Positions 24,593-34,145 of a stretch of DNA of 35,370 bases are shown here, one piece after another. Within the stretch, counting starts at the first letter, position 1, and every line of letters starts with the position of its first letter. Position numbers and translations under genes: made by a program. This DNA comes from Gammaproteobacteria bacterium (GTDB lineage Bacteria; Pseudomonadota; Gammaproteobacteria; Pseudomonadales; Azotimanducaceae). Location: NCBI GenBank assembly GCA_026709225.1, contig JAPOTJ010000037.1, positions 1-35,370 of the forward strand, given 5' to 3'. Under the pieces are notes generated by a model that ran no database searches, was not told where the DNA came from, and was given only the letters and a program-made list of their open reading frames with translations.

Positions 24593-25762
24593 TTATCGCG
24601 CCCGCGCCCGTAAAGAAGCAATAGCAGGCAGTTCGCGGCCCTCGACAAACTCGAGGAGCGCACCGCCGCCGGTCGAAATGTAGGAGATGGACTTGGCAAC
24701 ACCGGCCTTGTCGATAGCGGCCAAGGTGTCGCCGCCGCCCGCAAGCGAAAAAGCTGGCGATCTTGCGACGCTTCTTGCGAAGTGCAGCGTGCCTGCGGCG
24801 AATCTGTCGATCTCGAACACGCCGAGCGGGCCGTTCCATAAAATCGTACCGACCACGTTCATCGCGCCACGAAGCTGCGCCCTTGAATTCGGACCGATAT
24901 CGACGACCCGGTCATGCTCGCCGATGTCTTCGACGGGGATCGTTTTCGTCCGCGCACCGGCACGCACTTCGCGGGCCACCACCACATCGACGGGCAGGAG
25001 CATGCGACTCGATGCGAGCAATCGCTCGGCTTCATCGAGCATAGAAGCTTCAATGAGCGACTTGCCAACATTGAGGCCCTTGGCGGCGAGAAACGTGGTC
25101 GCGATGGCACCACCGACCACGAGGGTGTCGGTCAATTGCGCGAGCCGGTCGAGCACGCCGAGCTTGGTGCTGATCTTCGCCCCGCCGATGACGGCAACCA
25201 AGGGCCGCGCCGGGGCTTCGAGCAATTCGCTTAAGGTTTCGAGTTCGCGCAGCAGCAGCGGCCCTGCGCACGCGACTTCTGCGACATCAATGACACCGGC
25301 GGTGGAAGCGTGCGCACGATGCGCGGTCGCGAAGGCATCCATCACAAACACATCGCAGAGACCCCCGAGCTTCTCTGCCAAAGCCGGGTCATTGTCGGTC
25401 TCGCCCGGCTGGAAGCGGACGTTTTCAAGCAGGCCGATGGTGCCGGCCTGCATCGCTGTTGCGCTTTCCATATCGACGAGATCAACCTGTTCGCCGAGCA
25501 GTTCGCCGAGCCTTGCGGCGACTGGCGCGAGCGAGAATTGAGGCGCCGTTGCAGGCGTATCGCCCTTCGCAGGCCGGCCAAGGTGCGATGCCAGCAGAAT
25601 CCTTGCCGCACCCTGCTTCTTCAAAAGTTCAATGGTGGGCAGCGCCGCGAGCAGGCGCGCATCACTTGTCACGCGGCCGTCTTGGACAGGCGCGTTCAAA
25701 TCTTCGCGAACGAGCACGCGCTTGCCGCGAATGTCGAGCGCGTAAACGCTTGGAACGTCCAT
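24593..25762 (-). CDS. pgk: Phosphoglycerate kinase
   Basis: This 389-residue glycolytic enzyme transfers phosphate between 1,3-bisphosphoglycerate and ADP. Visible motifs are VREDLNAPV, SHLGRP, LLENVRFQPGE, AVIGGAKISTKLGVL, NGPLGVFE and GGGDTLAAI. The family tail GGGALLEFVEGRELPAI is present. ATG follows the tkt TAA with no spacing. Length is normal. Confidence 0.96.
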   Translation of the reverse strand: MDVPSVYALDIRGKRVLVREDLNAPVQDGRVTSDARLLAALPTIELLKKQGAARILLASHLGRPAKGDTPATAPQFSLAPVAARLGELLGEQVDLVDMESATAMQAGTIGLLENVRFQPGETDNDPALAEKLGGLCDVFVMDAFATAHRAHASTAGVIDVAEVACAGPLLLRELETLSELLEAPARPLVAVIGGAKISTKLGVLDRLAQLTDTLVVGGAIATTFLAAKGLNVGKSLIEASMLDEAERLLASSRMLLPVDVVVAREVRAGARTKTIPVEDIGEHDRVVDIGPNSRAQLRGAMNVVGTILWNGPLGVFEIDRFAAGTLHFARSVARSPAFSLAGGGDTLAAIDKAGVAKSISYISTGGGALLEFVEGRELPAIASLRARAR

Positions 25763-27775
25763 TTACGAAGAAACCCTGTTGATGGCTGCGACCACAGCTT
25801 CCCAAGTGATGCCCATCGTTTCGAGCGCGATGCCGCCGGGCGCCGACACGCCAAACGTCTCGATCCCAACGACCTCGCCTTCAAGCCCCACGTAGCGATG
25901 CCAATAGTCGGGGTGCGCGGCTTCGACGGCGACTCGCGCCTTGGCGCTCGGCGGCAACACCTCGTCTCGATAAGCTTGTGGCTGCCCATCGAATGCACTG
26001 GTGCTCGGCATGGATACGACACGCACGCCTATGCCTTGCATCGATGCCTCATGCGCCGCGGCCACCGCGACTTCGACTTCCGATCCTGTTGCAATGACGA
26101 CGACATCGAGCGTATCGACTTCCTCGACGAGCACGTATCCACCTCGTGCGATCGCCTCGAACGCGCCCGCACTTCGCTCTTGCGCCTGGGTTTTCTGGCG
26201 CGTGAGAATGAGCGCGGTCGGGCCGTCTTGCGCGATCGCCTGCTCAACTGCCACGCAGGTTTCAACCAGATCACAGGGTCGCCAGACGTTCATATTGGGC
26301 GTGGTGCGAAGGTTCGTGAGCTGCTCGACCGGCTGATGCGTCGGCCCGTCCTCGCCAAGCGCCACTGAATCGTGTGTATAGACCAAAATGTTCGGCAGCC
26401 GCATGAGCGATGCGAGGCGCACGGCATTGCGCGCATACTCCATGAAGACGAGAAAGGTGCCGGAAAAAGGCCGCAGGCCGCCGTGCAGGCACATGCCGTT
26501 GGTGATCGCCGTCATGCCGAATTCGCGCACGCCCCAGTGTATGTAGTTGGCCACGCCGTCATCAGGCGCTGCGATATGCAATGCGCGCGCGGTGCTGAAC
26601 TTGGTGCCGTTGGAACCTGAGAGGTCCGCCGAGCCGCCGATCAGTTCGGGCACGTGATCGACAACCGCATCAAGACTTTTCGTCAATGCCTTTCTCGTTT
26701 CCAGTGGCGCCAATGCGCGTTGCGCATCCTTGGCGAGTGCCGAGAGGCCAGCGTTCCAGCCCTCCGGCAAGTCGCCATTCATGCGCCGCGTGAGCTCGCG
26801 CGCCAATTCAGGATAGTCGCGCGCATAGGCATCAAAGCGACGCTGCCATTCGCTGGCGAGACGTTCCCCGCGCGCGCGCTGATTCCACGCCGTCTTGACG
26901 GCTTCAGGCACTTCGAACGCCGCCCATGGCCACTGAAGCGCTTCGCGCGTCGCCGCGACCTCGGCGTCACCAAGCGGCGCGCCATGCGTCGCTGCGGTGC
27001 CCGCCTTGTTGGGCGAACCGAAGCCGATTTGAGTACGGCAGCAAATGAGCGTCGGACGCGATGTCTCGGCATCGGCGGCAGCGACCGCGTCACGCACCGC
27101 GTCCGCGTCATGCCCGTCAACGTCCTCGATCACCTGCCAGCCGTAGGCATCGAAGCGTTTGGCGACGTTCTCGGTGAACCACGGCCCGACTTCGCCGTCG
27201 ATAGAGATATTGTTGTCATCGTAGATGCAGACGAGCTTGCCGAGACCTGCGGTGCCGGCAAACGACGCCGCCTCGTGCGACACGCCTTCCATGAGGCAGC
27301 CGTCGCCGGCAATGACGAAGGTGCGATGGTCGATGATCTCGTGTCCATCGCGGTTGAAGGTTTCGGCGAGCAGCTTTTCGCTAAGCGCCATGCCGACGGC
27401 GTTGGCGAAGCCTTGTCCAAGCGGCCCGGTCGTCGTCTCGACGCCGGGCGCGTGCCCGAACTCCGGGTGTCCGGGCGTTTTGGAACCGAGCTGCCGAAAG
27501 TTCTTCAGTTCGTCAATTGAGAGATCGTATCCAGTCAGGTGCAAGACCGAGTAGAGCAGCATCGACGCGTGGCCGTTGGAGAGCACAAAGCGGTCACGAT
27601 CGATCCAGCCGGGGTCGTGGGGCGCAAAGCGCATGACATCGTTCCACAAGACTTCGGCGATGTCCGCGAGCCCCATGGGCGCGCCCGGATGCCCCGACTT
27701 GGCGGCTTCGACGGCATCCATGGCGAGCACTCGAATGGCGTTTGCGCATTCGCGGCGCGTTGGTGTTTCAGGCAT
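25763..27775 (-). CDS. tkt: Transketolase
   Basis: This 670-residue thiamine diphosphate enzyme moves two-carbon units among sugar phosphates. GHPGAPMG (28-35), the AGDGCLMEG...DDNN cofactor motif, [14 protein letters not shown], and [15 protein letters not shown] in the pyrimidine-binding half are all as expected. It is the first gene of the tkt-pgk-fba run. In many gammaproteobacteria a gap gene lies between tkt and pgk and often a pyk gene before fba; neither is here. It diverges from panB. Confidence 0.96.
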   Translation of the reverse strand: MPETPTRRECANAIRVLAMDAVEAAKSGHPGAPMGLADIAEVLWNDVMRFAPHDPGWIDRDRFVLSNGHASMLLYSVLHLTGYDLSIDELKNFRQLGSKTPGHPEFGHAPGVETTTGPLGQGFANAVGMALSEKLLAETFNRDGHEIIDHRTFVIAGDGCLMEGVSHEAASFAGTAGLGKLVCIYDDNNISIDGEVGPWFTENVAKRFDAYGWQVIEDVDGHDADAVRDAVAAADAETSRPTLICCRTQIGFGSPNKAGTAATHGAPLGDAEVAATREALQWPWAAFEVPEAVKTAWNQRARGERLASEWQRRFDAYARDYPELARELTRRMNGDLPEGWNAGLSALAKDAQRALAPLETRKALTKSLDAVVDHVPELIGGSADLSGSNGTKFSTARALHIAAPDDGVANYIHWGVREFGMTAITNGMCLHGGLRPFSGTFLVFMEYARNAVRLASLMRLPNILVYTHDSVALGEDGPTHQPVEQLTNLRTTPNMNVWRPCDLVETCVAVEQAIAQDGPTALILTRQKTQAQERSAGAFEAIARGGYVLVEEVDTLDVVVIATGSEVEVAVAAAHEASMQGIGVRVVSMPSTSAFDGQPQAYRDEVLPPSAKARVAVEAAHPDYWHRYVGLEGEVVGIETFGVSAPGGIALETMGITWEAVVAAINRVSS

Positions 27776-27811
27776 TGTCTGCGCCTAGACGGGGACAAAC
27801 CGCCATTGTCC

Positions 27812-27817
27812 TACAAT
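27812..27817 (+). promoter_or_regulatory. Candidate -10 box (TACAAT) for panB
   Basis: TACAAT at 27812-27817 matches 5 of 6 bases, in the 93-base divergent gap between tkt and panB. No -35 is convincing. AAGGAAG lies about six bases before ATG 27869 and is a good ribosome binding site, which settles the panB start. No tkt promoter could be picked. Confidence 0.35.
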
Positions 27818-27868
27818 AGCGACCTCAAGCCCAACAACGCGCCGCAATTCGCGAAAAAGGAAGTCGCC

Positions 27869-28687
27869 ATGTCTTCGCAAGCCAACCAACGCCAGACGAC
27901 CTTGAGCACGCTCGAAGCCCTCAAGCGCCGCGGCGAGAAGTTTGCAACGCTCACCGCCTACGATGCGATTTTCTCAAGCCTTGTCAGCGCCGCAGGCGTC
28001 AAGGTTATTCTTGTCGGCGACTCGCTTGGCATGGTGCTGCAAGGCCACGACAGTACGCTGCCGGTCACCGTCGATGACATTGCCTACCATCTCGACTGCG
28101 TCAAGCGCGGCAATCAAGGGGCGCTCATCATGGCCGACCTGCCGTTCATGAGCTATGCGTCCGAATCGCAATCGCTTGAATCCGCCGCTCACCTCATGCG
28201 CCACGGCGCGCACATCGTCAAGCTCGAAGGCGGCGCGTGGCTTGCCGCAAGCACGCGCTTGTTGACCGAGCGCGGCATCCCGGTATGCGCGCACATGGGG
28301 CTCACGCCGCAGTCAATCAACCGCATCGGCGGCTATCGCGTGCAGGGGCGCAACCCCGATCAAGCCGCCACCATTCTCGAAGAAGCCAAGCTGCTCGAAG
28401 AGGCCGGCGCGGCCATGCTGCTGCTCGAATGCGTGCCGGTTGAACTCGCCGCAAAGATCACCGATTCGAGCCGCGTGCCGGTGATCGGAATTGGCGCAGG
28501 ACCAGACACTGACGGGCAGATCATGGTGCTGCACGACCTCTTGGGCATGGAAACCACAGGCATCAAGCCGCCGAAGTTCGTGAAGAACTTTCTCGCGGAT
28601 ACTAGCTCTGTTCGCGAGGCGATCGAAAGCTACGCGCGGGCGGTGGAAGACGGGACATTCCCGGCGCCTGAGCATTGCTTTACGTGA
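27869..28687 (+). CDS. panB: 3-methyl-2-oxobutanoate hydroxymethyltransferase
   Basis: This 272-residue enzyme makes ketopantoate in pantothenate (CoA) synthesis. Motifs are [32 protein letters not shown] (metal-binding Asp), [17 protein letters not shown] and [18 protein letters not shown]. The frame is open upstream, but ATG 27869 has a strong binding site and gives standard length. panC starts one base after its stop. Confidence 0.96.
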   Translation: MSSQANQRQTTLSTLEALKRRGEKFATLTAYDAIFSSLVSAAGVKVILVGDSLGMVLQGHDSTLPVTVDDIAYHLDCVKRGNQGALIMADLPFMSYASESQSLESAAHLMRHGAHIVKLEGGAWLAASTRLLTERGIPVCAHMGLTPQSINRIGGYRVQGRNPDQAATILEEAKLLEEAGAAMLLLECVPVELAAKITDSSRVPVIGIGAGPDTDGQIMVLHDLLGMETTGIKPPKFVKNFLADTSSVREAIESYARAVEDGTFPAPEHCFT

Positions 28688-28688
28688 C

Positions 28689-29525
28689 ATGTTGATCGTT
28701 CGCGGGGGCGCGGGACTCCTAAACGCACGAACTCGTGCAGACAAGATCGCGCTCGTGCCGACCATGGGCAACCTCCACGTCGGGCACCTTGCGCTCGTTG
28801 AGGCAGCGAGAGCCAAGTCGGACGATGTCTGGGTGAGTCTGTTCGTCAACCCCTTGCAGTTTGGTCAAGGCGAAGACTTCGACACCTATCCGCGCACCTT
28901 CGACGAGGACGTGGCACAGCTCGAAAGCGCGGGTGCGACGCTCTTGTTTGCGCCAAGCGTTGCTGAAATGTATCCGGGCGGCGTGGAATCGCCGACGCGG
29001 GTGTCGCTGCCGCCGCTTGCCAGCGAACTCTGCGGTCGGCATCGACCGGGGCACTTCGACGGCGCCTGCACGGTCGTGCTCAAGCTCTTCAATCTGACGG
29101 GCGCCGCCTATGCGTGCTTCGGTGAAAAGGACTACCAGCAGCTGACCCTCGTCAAGCGCATGGTCGTTGACTTGAATCTTGGGGTTGAGATCGTGCCTGT
29201 TGCGACCACGCGCGAACATGACGGACTCGCCATGTCGAGTCGCAACGCCTATCTCGACAGCAACGCCCGCCGCAAAGCGCCTTCTTTGTACGCTGAACTC
29301 GCGGCTATTCGGCGTCAGCTTGAGGCGGGACGCCGCGACTTTGCTGCGCTCGAGCAAGCCGCGATGACATCACTCGAAGCCGATGGCTGGGTGCCCGACT
29401 ACGTAGCCATTCGTGGCGCCGAACTTCAGTCGCCAGATGGGCTCGAAGAGTTCCGCGTGCTCGGCGCGGCGCGACTCGGAGCAACACGCCTCATCGACAA
29501 TGTGAAGACAGGTCTTTCGCCCTGA
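28689..29525 (+). CDS. panC: Pantothenate synthetase (pantoate-beta-alanine ligase)
   Basis: This 278-residue ATP-dependent ligase joins pantoate and beta-alanine. PTMGNLHVGH (24-33) is the HIGH-type nucleotide motif; SLFVNPLQFGQGEDFDTYPR, CFGEKDYQQL and MSSRNAYL follow. The region before PTMG is a few residues shorter than usual. It forms an operon with panB; panD is not here. Its last 35 bases overlap the 3' end of the minus-strand gene at 29491. Confidence 0.95.
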   Translation: MLIVRGGAGLLNARTRADKIALVPTMGNLHVGHLALVEAARAKSDDVWVSLFVNPLQFGQGEDFDTYPRTFDEDVAQLESAGATLLFAPSVAEMYPGGVESPTRVSLPPLASELCGRHRPGHFDGACTVVLKLFNLTGAAYACFGEKDYQQLTLVKRMVVDLNLGVEIVPVATTREHDGLAMSSRNAYLDSNARRKAPSLYAELAAIRRQLEAGRRDFAALEQAAMTSLEADGWVPDYVAIRGAELQSPDGLEEFRVLGAARLGATRLIDNVKTGLSP

Positions 29526-31068
29526 TGACGCAAAGGCTACGGCCTTCAAGGCGCATCGCGAATCCGTGATCTGACGACATGCGGTGGGACAACCGCATCC
29601 GCATTGGTCCCTGAACACGATCGCACGCGAGCGCGACTCGGTTACCATTGACGAGGATGTTGAGCACTTGGCGCGGGGCACCGAGCGGTTCAGTGTGCGG
29701 AAACAGCGCATCGATGCTGAGCGCCGAGGACTGCGGCGTCCACGGCTCGATATGTCCGTCGTCGAGATCGCGGATCGCATAGTCGAGGTCGCCGCGACTC
29801 AGCAGGTAGCCGAACACCGCTTCGTCCGCATCAGTCTCGTCCTGCCCGATGTTTGCGGCAAGGGTGGTGAGCGCAGCAAGGTCTTCCTCAATCTCAACGC
29901 TCACTCCCGCGGCAAGCCGCGCACGGAGTTGGTGCATGGCGCACAGCGCTTCATCGACTGCGCGCAAGCTCCTCGGCAACCGCACGTAGTCCTGCAAACG
30001 CGCGCGAAGCATCTCGATATCGGAATCGCTCGGAACCCCGCCAGACGCGACAAGATCGATGACTTCCGCGAGCTGCATGAATTCGGATGAGAACCAAGCG
30101 AGGCGGTCGTTCACATCAATATCGCTGTTTTGGCGATGACTATTCTGCACCTGCTCTGCCAAGGCCATAAGGTCTTGAGACAATTGAGTCGCTTCAAGGA
30201 CACCCGCCGCGATTTGATCCTGCAAATTCTCAAGCGCCTCCTTGAGCGCGCGCACCTCCAATGGCGCGCGGTCTGGCTCAGGCTCCGGCGAAAGTGCCTT
30301 CGGAGCGATCAGTTCCGGTGCGGCAGATATGAGCCGGGCCAGCAGATTCTTGCCGTCAAGATTCGCGATATGCGCACATATCTCCTGCAGCGCAGGCTGG
30401 GCGGGAGCCAGTGACCTAGCATCCGCTGACGCCGCGGTGAGGGCTTGGCAGTAGCGAGCAAGTTCGGCACAATCAATCGGCTGAGCGTAACCGCGAGCGA
30501 CACGAGTCAATTCGACAAGCCCTGTCCACACGAGGCTTGACGGGTTGAACCGAAACAGGCGCTTGAGCGCCTCGGCCTCGCGGCATAGAAGCGCTAGCGC
30601 AGACTCGGCCTTGGCGGCATCCCGCAATGCGCTCACTAGATCCACCACCGTTGATGCGCGTCTGCGAACCTGCCGCAACACGTTGCTGCGCCTGACCTTC
30701 TCGCGCCAGATGACTCGTTCATGGTCATGCAAGGTCGCCGCCTCGTCAAAATTGCGCGCGCCCCGAGCAGCACGCAGTTCGGCGACCAATTCGAGCAAAC
30801 CGGATGCGAACCCGTCCGTTCCGATCTTGGAGAGCCGATGCAATGCGGATTGGAACAACCTGAAGCCGTCCTCGCTTGGCTCGTCCAACTGATGCGCACC
30901 ATAGCGCTGAAGTTCAACGCAGAACATTGCGGCTTCGTTGTGCTCGACAAGCAAGCACGATGCTTCGAGCCACATCAGTTTTTCAATTACGACAGCTAAA
31001 TCTTGCCCACCCGCAAGCGGATCAAGAATCTGCTCAACTTGGCTGTCTATGGACGGCACGTCGCTCAT
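29491..31068 (-). CDS. FimL/ChpA N-terminus-like protein with possible CheW-like end
   Basis: This 525-residue, mainly helical protein has no signal peptide. Residues about 25-125, from KLMWLEASCLLVEHNEAAM to the LLELVAELRAARG segment, resemble the histidine-phosphotransfer-like N-terminus of ChpA and FimL, where a similar NDLRAARGE motif occurs; I see no phosphorylatable His. The last 60 residues (ILVNGNRVALACDRVQGP to GRSLCVIRAKDL) look faintly like a CheW fold. In Pseudomonas, gshB sits next to the pilG-chpA twitching cluster, and here gshB is 1.4 kb away, which adds weight. A role in type IV pilus signalling is inference; it may be an unrelated helical protein. Confidence 0.45.
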   Translation of the reverse strand: MSDVPSIDSQVEQILDPLAGGQDLAVVIEKLMWLEASCLLVEHNEAAMFCVELQRYGAHQLDEPSEDGFRLFQSALHRLSKIGTDGFASGLLELVAELRAARGARNFDEAATLHDHERVIWREKVRRSNVLRQVRRRASTVVDLVSALRDAAKAESALALLCREAEALKRLFRFNPSSLVWTGLVELTRVARGYAQPIDCAELARYCQALTAASADARSLAPAQPALQEICAHIANLDGKNLLARLISAAPELIAPKALSPEPEPDRAPLEVRALKEALENLQDQIAAGVLEATQLSQDLMALAEQVQNSHRQNSDIDVNDRLAWFSSEFMQLAEVIDLVASGGVPSDSDIEMLRARLQDYVRLPRSLRAVDEALCAMHQLRARLAAGVSVEIEEDLAALTTLAANIGQDETDADEAVFGYLLSRGDLDYAIRDLDDGHIEPWTPQSSALSIDALFPHTEPLGAPRQVLNILVNGNRVALACDRVQGPMRMRLSHRMSSDHGFAMRLEGRSLCVIRAKDLSSHCR

Positions 31069-31119
31069 GCGCGGACACTACACGACTTAGCAGCGCAGAC
31101 TTGCGCATAAGACGGTCGT
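31069..31119. other. Short gap between two minus-strand genes
   Basis: These 51 bases separate the protease-type pseudogene from the FimL-like gene, read in the same direction. A transcript from the first could run into the second. I see no hairpin or promoter I can support. Confidence 0.4.
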
Positions 31120-32148
31120 TCAATCTGTTCCCAGTGCCCTGCCTTCATCCTCTGCATATTGATTAGGCACCCGCGGAGCGGCCATTACCATTTGAGCAGC
31201 CATCTTTATGAATGCCGTGCCTTGTTGGTTCTCGATAATTTTCACAGCTTGGGTTTGCGAAAGCGTTAGCATACAAGCGTGATGCACCGATAACACGGCA
31301 TCCTGCAATTCCTGATTATCTTCAAGTGCGGAAATCTTCAGTCCCATTTCGCGGCACTTGATCATGGGCAGATGTCTCGCGTGTGATTTGGTCAGGGCAT
31401 GGTCACCCAATTCCTCAAGAATAACTGCGATTTTCTTGCCCGCACTCTTATCTCCCGCGAACATCCCGCTGCTCAACCACTCTTTGGTCATCTCATTCGA
31501 CCAAGCGATCGCCTTCTCGCATTCTCCGACAAACGCAGGCGGGTACTTGGCGATAATCGGTTGCCAAACAGGGATGGCAGCAGCGCTTTGCTCAATTTCC
31601 ATTTTTGCTCAAGCGAATTCTTCGACAACACCGTGAGCCGGAATTCCAGAAAACTGCGGATCAATCGGTCCCAAGCTCGATTGCTTGCCCATGAGGATCT
31701 CGCGAGCCGCGCAAGCAATCATAGTACCGCCAGACATGGTCAGTTGAGGGATGACCACGCGGATGTCTTGGCCGAACATTGACCTGAGATAATCAACGAG
31801 AGACTCGGTTGCCGCCGCATCGCCACCCGGCGTGTGCAGTATCAGGTCTAATCCCTTTTGCCTATCCATCTGATGGATCACTGTCATGAAGCCGTTCTTG
31901 TCTTCATCATTGATTTCAGTGCCCGCAACTCCAGCCTTCTGCAACCACGCTGAGTAGTATGCAATCGTGTTGCGATTTGTAATGGCGTGCAATTCGCTCA
32001 GGTACTGCCGTCTGATTTGATCTTGAATGCTCGGTGCAGACCTAATCTCGTCCAGCAACTGATTCCAGTTGGGTATGGAAGGCAATCTAGGCTGCGGTAT
32101 TTTGTGCGCTAGTCGAGTAGGCGCCAAGTGCATGACAGTCGGAATCAT
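31120..32148 (-). pseudogene. Serine dehydrogenase-type protease (SDH_sah, ClpP fold) broken by in-frame TGA
   Basis: Two fragments, 32148-31609 and 31602-31120, lie in the same frame and together give the full family plan of about 340 codons. The first has YLSELHAITNRNTIAYYSAW, LDLILHTPGGDAAATE and PQLTMSGGTMIACAA with the presumed catalytic Ser, then LGPIDPQFSG. The second has PAFVGECEKAIAWSNE, KSHARHLP and NQELQDAVLSVHHA. The frame is cut by TGA at 31609-31611 in EEFA-stop-AKMEIE. Relatives, as I recall them, have Arg there (FERAKEE), so CGA to TGA is the simplest explanation. The downstream ATG at 31602 could restart translation. Sequencing error, recent nonsense mutation or two separate polypeptides are all possible. 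Confidence 0.75.
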
Positions 32149-32431
32149 TGCGACCGAGCTCAGCCAAAGCTTGGAATCGCTGGCGGTCAGACAATTTGGT
32201 CAAGCCAAGTGTGTGATAAGTGCGGTTAATTTCACGCTCTCTCGCTTGACCTTCGGGCTGTGGCGACCTCGCAGATTGTCTTGATTCATTGACCATCGGG
32301 CGATTGTAACAACGTACGCTGAATCATGTGTCGCTTGATCATGCCGACGGCTCTTCACGGATACCCAATTGCGAAGTTTGCTTTTCAATGCGAACATTTG
32401 CACTCGAATAAAGACGTGACGAAACAGCCCC
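32149..32431. other. 283-base gap between divergent genes
   Basis: This stretch separates the protease gene (minus) from gshB (plus) and is more AT-rich than its surroundings. A 69-codon minus-strand frame (32296-32087) overlaps the protease start, with no recognisable product. No strong promoter, hairpin or repeat could be supported. Both genes presumably have their promoters here. Confidence 0.3.
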
Positions 32432-33409
32432 GTGATTCGCGCAGCATTCCTAACAGACCCGGTGACCGACTTCGATCTCACGAAGGATTCGACCTTGAGC
32501 CTTCTGCGCGCGGCGCAAAGGCGCGGGTGGCAGGTGTTTCAGTTTGAGCAGCAGCACCTGTCCTTGAGGCGCGGCAAGGCGGTGGCGAGCGCTTTTGCAT
32601 TTGAGTTGCTCGGACGTTTTGCAGAAACGCTCGCGGCGCAGGATGCGTTGCCGGGGCCTTGGTTTCGTGTGCAAGATGCTGGCGAAGTCGAGCTTAGCAG
32701 CTTCGATGTGGTGTTCATGCGCAAGGACCCACCGTTCAATATGCAATACATCTACTCGACCTACTTGCTAGAACGCGCCAGCAACATGGGCACGCTTGTG
32801 GTCAATCGGCCCGACAGCCTGCGCGACTGCAACGAAAAGCTCTTCGCCACCGAATTCGAAAGCTGCTACCCGCCACTCGTTGTGACGCAAAGCGCTGCGG
32901 TCATCCGCGAATTTTCTGCGGACCATGGCGATGTGATTCTCAAGCAGCTCGATGGCATGGGTGGCACGGGGGTGTTTTTGGTCAGGCAGGGCGACCCAAA
33001 TCTCTCGGTGATGATCGAAATGCTGACTGAGAACGGCCAGGTTCCGATCATGGCGCAAGACTACATCCCCGAGATTCGCCAAGGCGACAAACGCATACTT
33101 CTGATAGACGGCGAGCCGGCGCCCTATGCGCTCGCACGCATTCCGGCCGAGGGCGAGACGCGCGGCAATTTGGCCGCAGGCGGTCACGGCGAAGTGCGCG
33201 AATTGACCGAGCGGGATGAATGGATTGCTCGGCAAGTGGGCCTGATCGCGAAGGAGCGCGGTCTCGTGTTCGTCGGGCTTGACGTGATTGGCGACCATCT
33301 CACTGAAATTAACGTCACCTGTCCGACCTGCGTGCGCCAAATCGAAGCGCAGACGGGCGTGGACCTTGGCGAGCGGCTCATCGATCATGTTGCGGCGCGA
33401 CTTGCTTGA
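32432..33409 (+). CDS. gshB: Glutathione synthetase
   Basis: This 325-residue ATP-grasp enzyme joins gamma-glutamylcysteine and glycine in the cytoplasm. Recognisable parts are FLTDPVTDFDLTKDST at the N-terminus, VFMRKDPPFNMQYIYSTYLL, VILKQLDGMGGTGVF (ATP binding), RGNLAAGGHGE and GLDVIGDHLTEINVTCPTC. The start is GTG 32432. Its end overlaps tonB by 23 bases; gshB followed by tonB is a common gammaproteobacterial arrangement. Confidence 0.95.
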   Translation: MIRAAFLTDPVTDFDLTKDSTLSLLRAAQRRGWQVFQFEQQHLSLRRGKAVASAFAFELLGRFAETLAAQDALPGPWFRVQDAGEVELSSFDVVFMRKDPPFNMQYIYSTYLLERASNMGTLVVNRPDSLRDCNEKLFATEFESCYPPLVVTQSAAVIREFSADHGDVILKQLDGMGGTGVFLVRQGDPNLSVMIEMLTENGQVPIMAQDYIPEIRQGDKRILLIDGEPAPYALARIPAEGETRGNLAAGGHGEVRELTERDEWIARQVGLIAKERGLVFVGLDVIGDHLTEINVTCPTCVRQIEAQTGVDLGERLIDHVAARLA

Positions 33410-34094
33410 AGCGCACTCGGCGCGTCTGCTGATTGCTTGTGCGCTGTCGTTGGCGGCCCATGTGCTGCTGATATTCAACCTGCCCGTTGAACTGATGCCC
33501 GCGGTCAAGAGTGTGCCACCACACCGGACACAGATAAGCGTCGAGTTTCGAGCGCCCGAAGCGCCGACTGCTGCGCCCGCAACAGCCTTGCCACAACCCA
33601 TTCTCGAGCCGTCTTCACCGCCTGCGATCGCTGTGCCCGAGCCAGCGCCCGAAGTCATCGCTCAGCGCCCGCGCACATTGCAGCCAATAGAATCGCTGCG
33701 CACGGCGTGGCGAAGCGGCGAATCGCCTGATTCTGCCGAACATGCGCCCCTTCGCCTCACCGAACAGCCGAGTCTCAGCGCTGACGCACGCGCCTATCTC
33801 GCGTCTTGGCAGCGCGAGGTGCAACGGATTGGCAGGCTCAATTTCCCCACCGACGGCAACGGAAATCGTATTCGCGGCAGCCTGCGCCTTCTTGTCGGCA
33901 TTGACCCCGATGGCAGTCTCGCCTACGTCAGGGTGATGGAGTCTTCGCGCAATGCGAGCCTTGATGCGGCGGCGGAGCGCATCGTTGAGCTCGCCGCGCC
34001 GTTCGCGCCCGTACCGCAGTCACTTCGAAGCGGCGATGCGCCGCTCGAAATCGAACGTACTTGGCGCATTGGCGCGAGCCTTGTGAAGCTCTGA
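33387..34094 (+). CDS. tonB: TonB-like energy transducer protein
   Basis: This 235-residue protein has one N-terminal membrane helix (about residues 12-30), a proline/alanine-rich stretch (about 45-90) that would span the periplasm, and a C-terminal TonB fold, YLASWQREVQRIGRLNFP to LRLLVGIDPDGSLAYVRV. TonB passes energy from ExbBD to outer membrane receptors; exbBD are not in this window. The frame opens earlier inside gshB, but ATG 33387 directly precedes the membrane helix. Gene position fits the gshB-tonB pair, whose TonB variant has also been linked to motility in Pseudomonas (TonB3). Confidence 0.88.
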   Translation: MLRRDLLEAHSARLLIACALSLAAHVLLIFNLPVELMPAVKSVPPHRTQISVEFRAPEAPTAAPATALPQPILEPSSPPAIAVPEPAPEVIAQRPRTLQPIESLRTAWRSGESPDSAEHAPLRLTEQPSLSADARAYLASWQREVQRIGRLNFPTDGNGNRIRGSLRLLVGIDPDGSLAYVRVMESSRNASLDAAAERIVELAAPFAPVPQSLRSGDAPLEIERTWRIGASLVKL

Positions 34095-34145
34095 GCTTGG
34101 CTGATCGCACCGGACACTGAGCACCATGCGCGTATCATCTGCGCC

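Noticed and set aside
25310-26368. A 352-codon plus-strand frame antisense to pgk and tkt
   Set aside because: Both sense genes are certain, and the antisense product has no recognisable feature.
31609-31611. TGA as selenocysteine codon
   Set aside because: No SECIS-like hairpin is evident just after it, the family does not use selenocysteine, and relatives have Arg there.
32087-32296. A 69-codon minus-strand frame before the protease gene
   Set aside because: It overlaps the protease start in another frame and has no known motif; it cannot be supported beyond being open.
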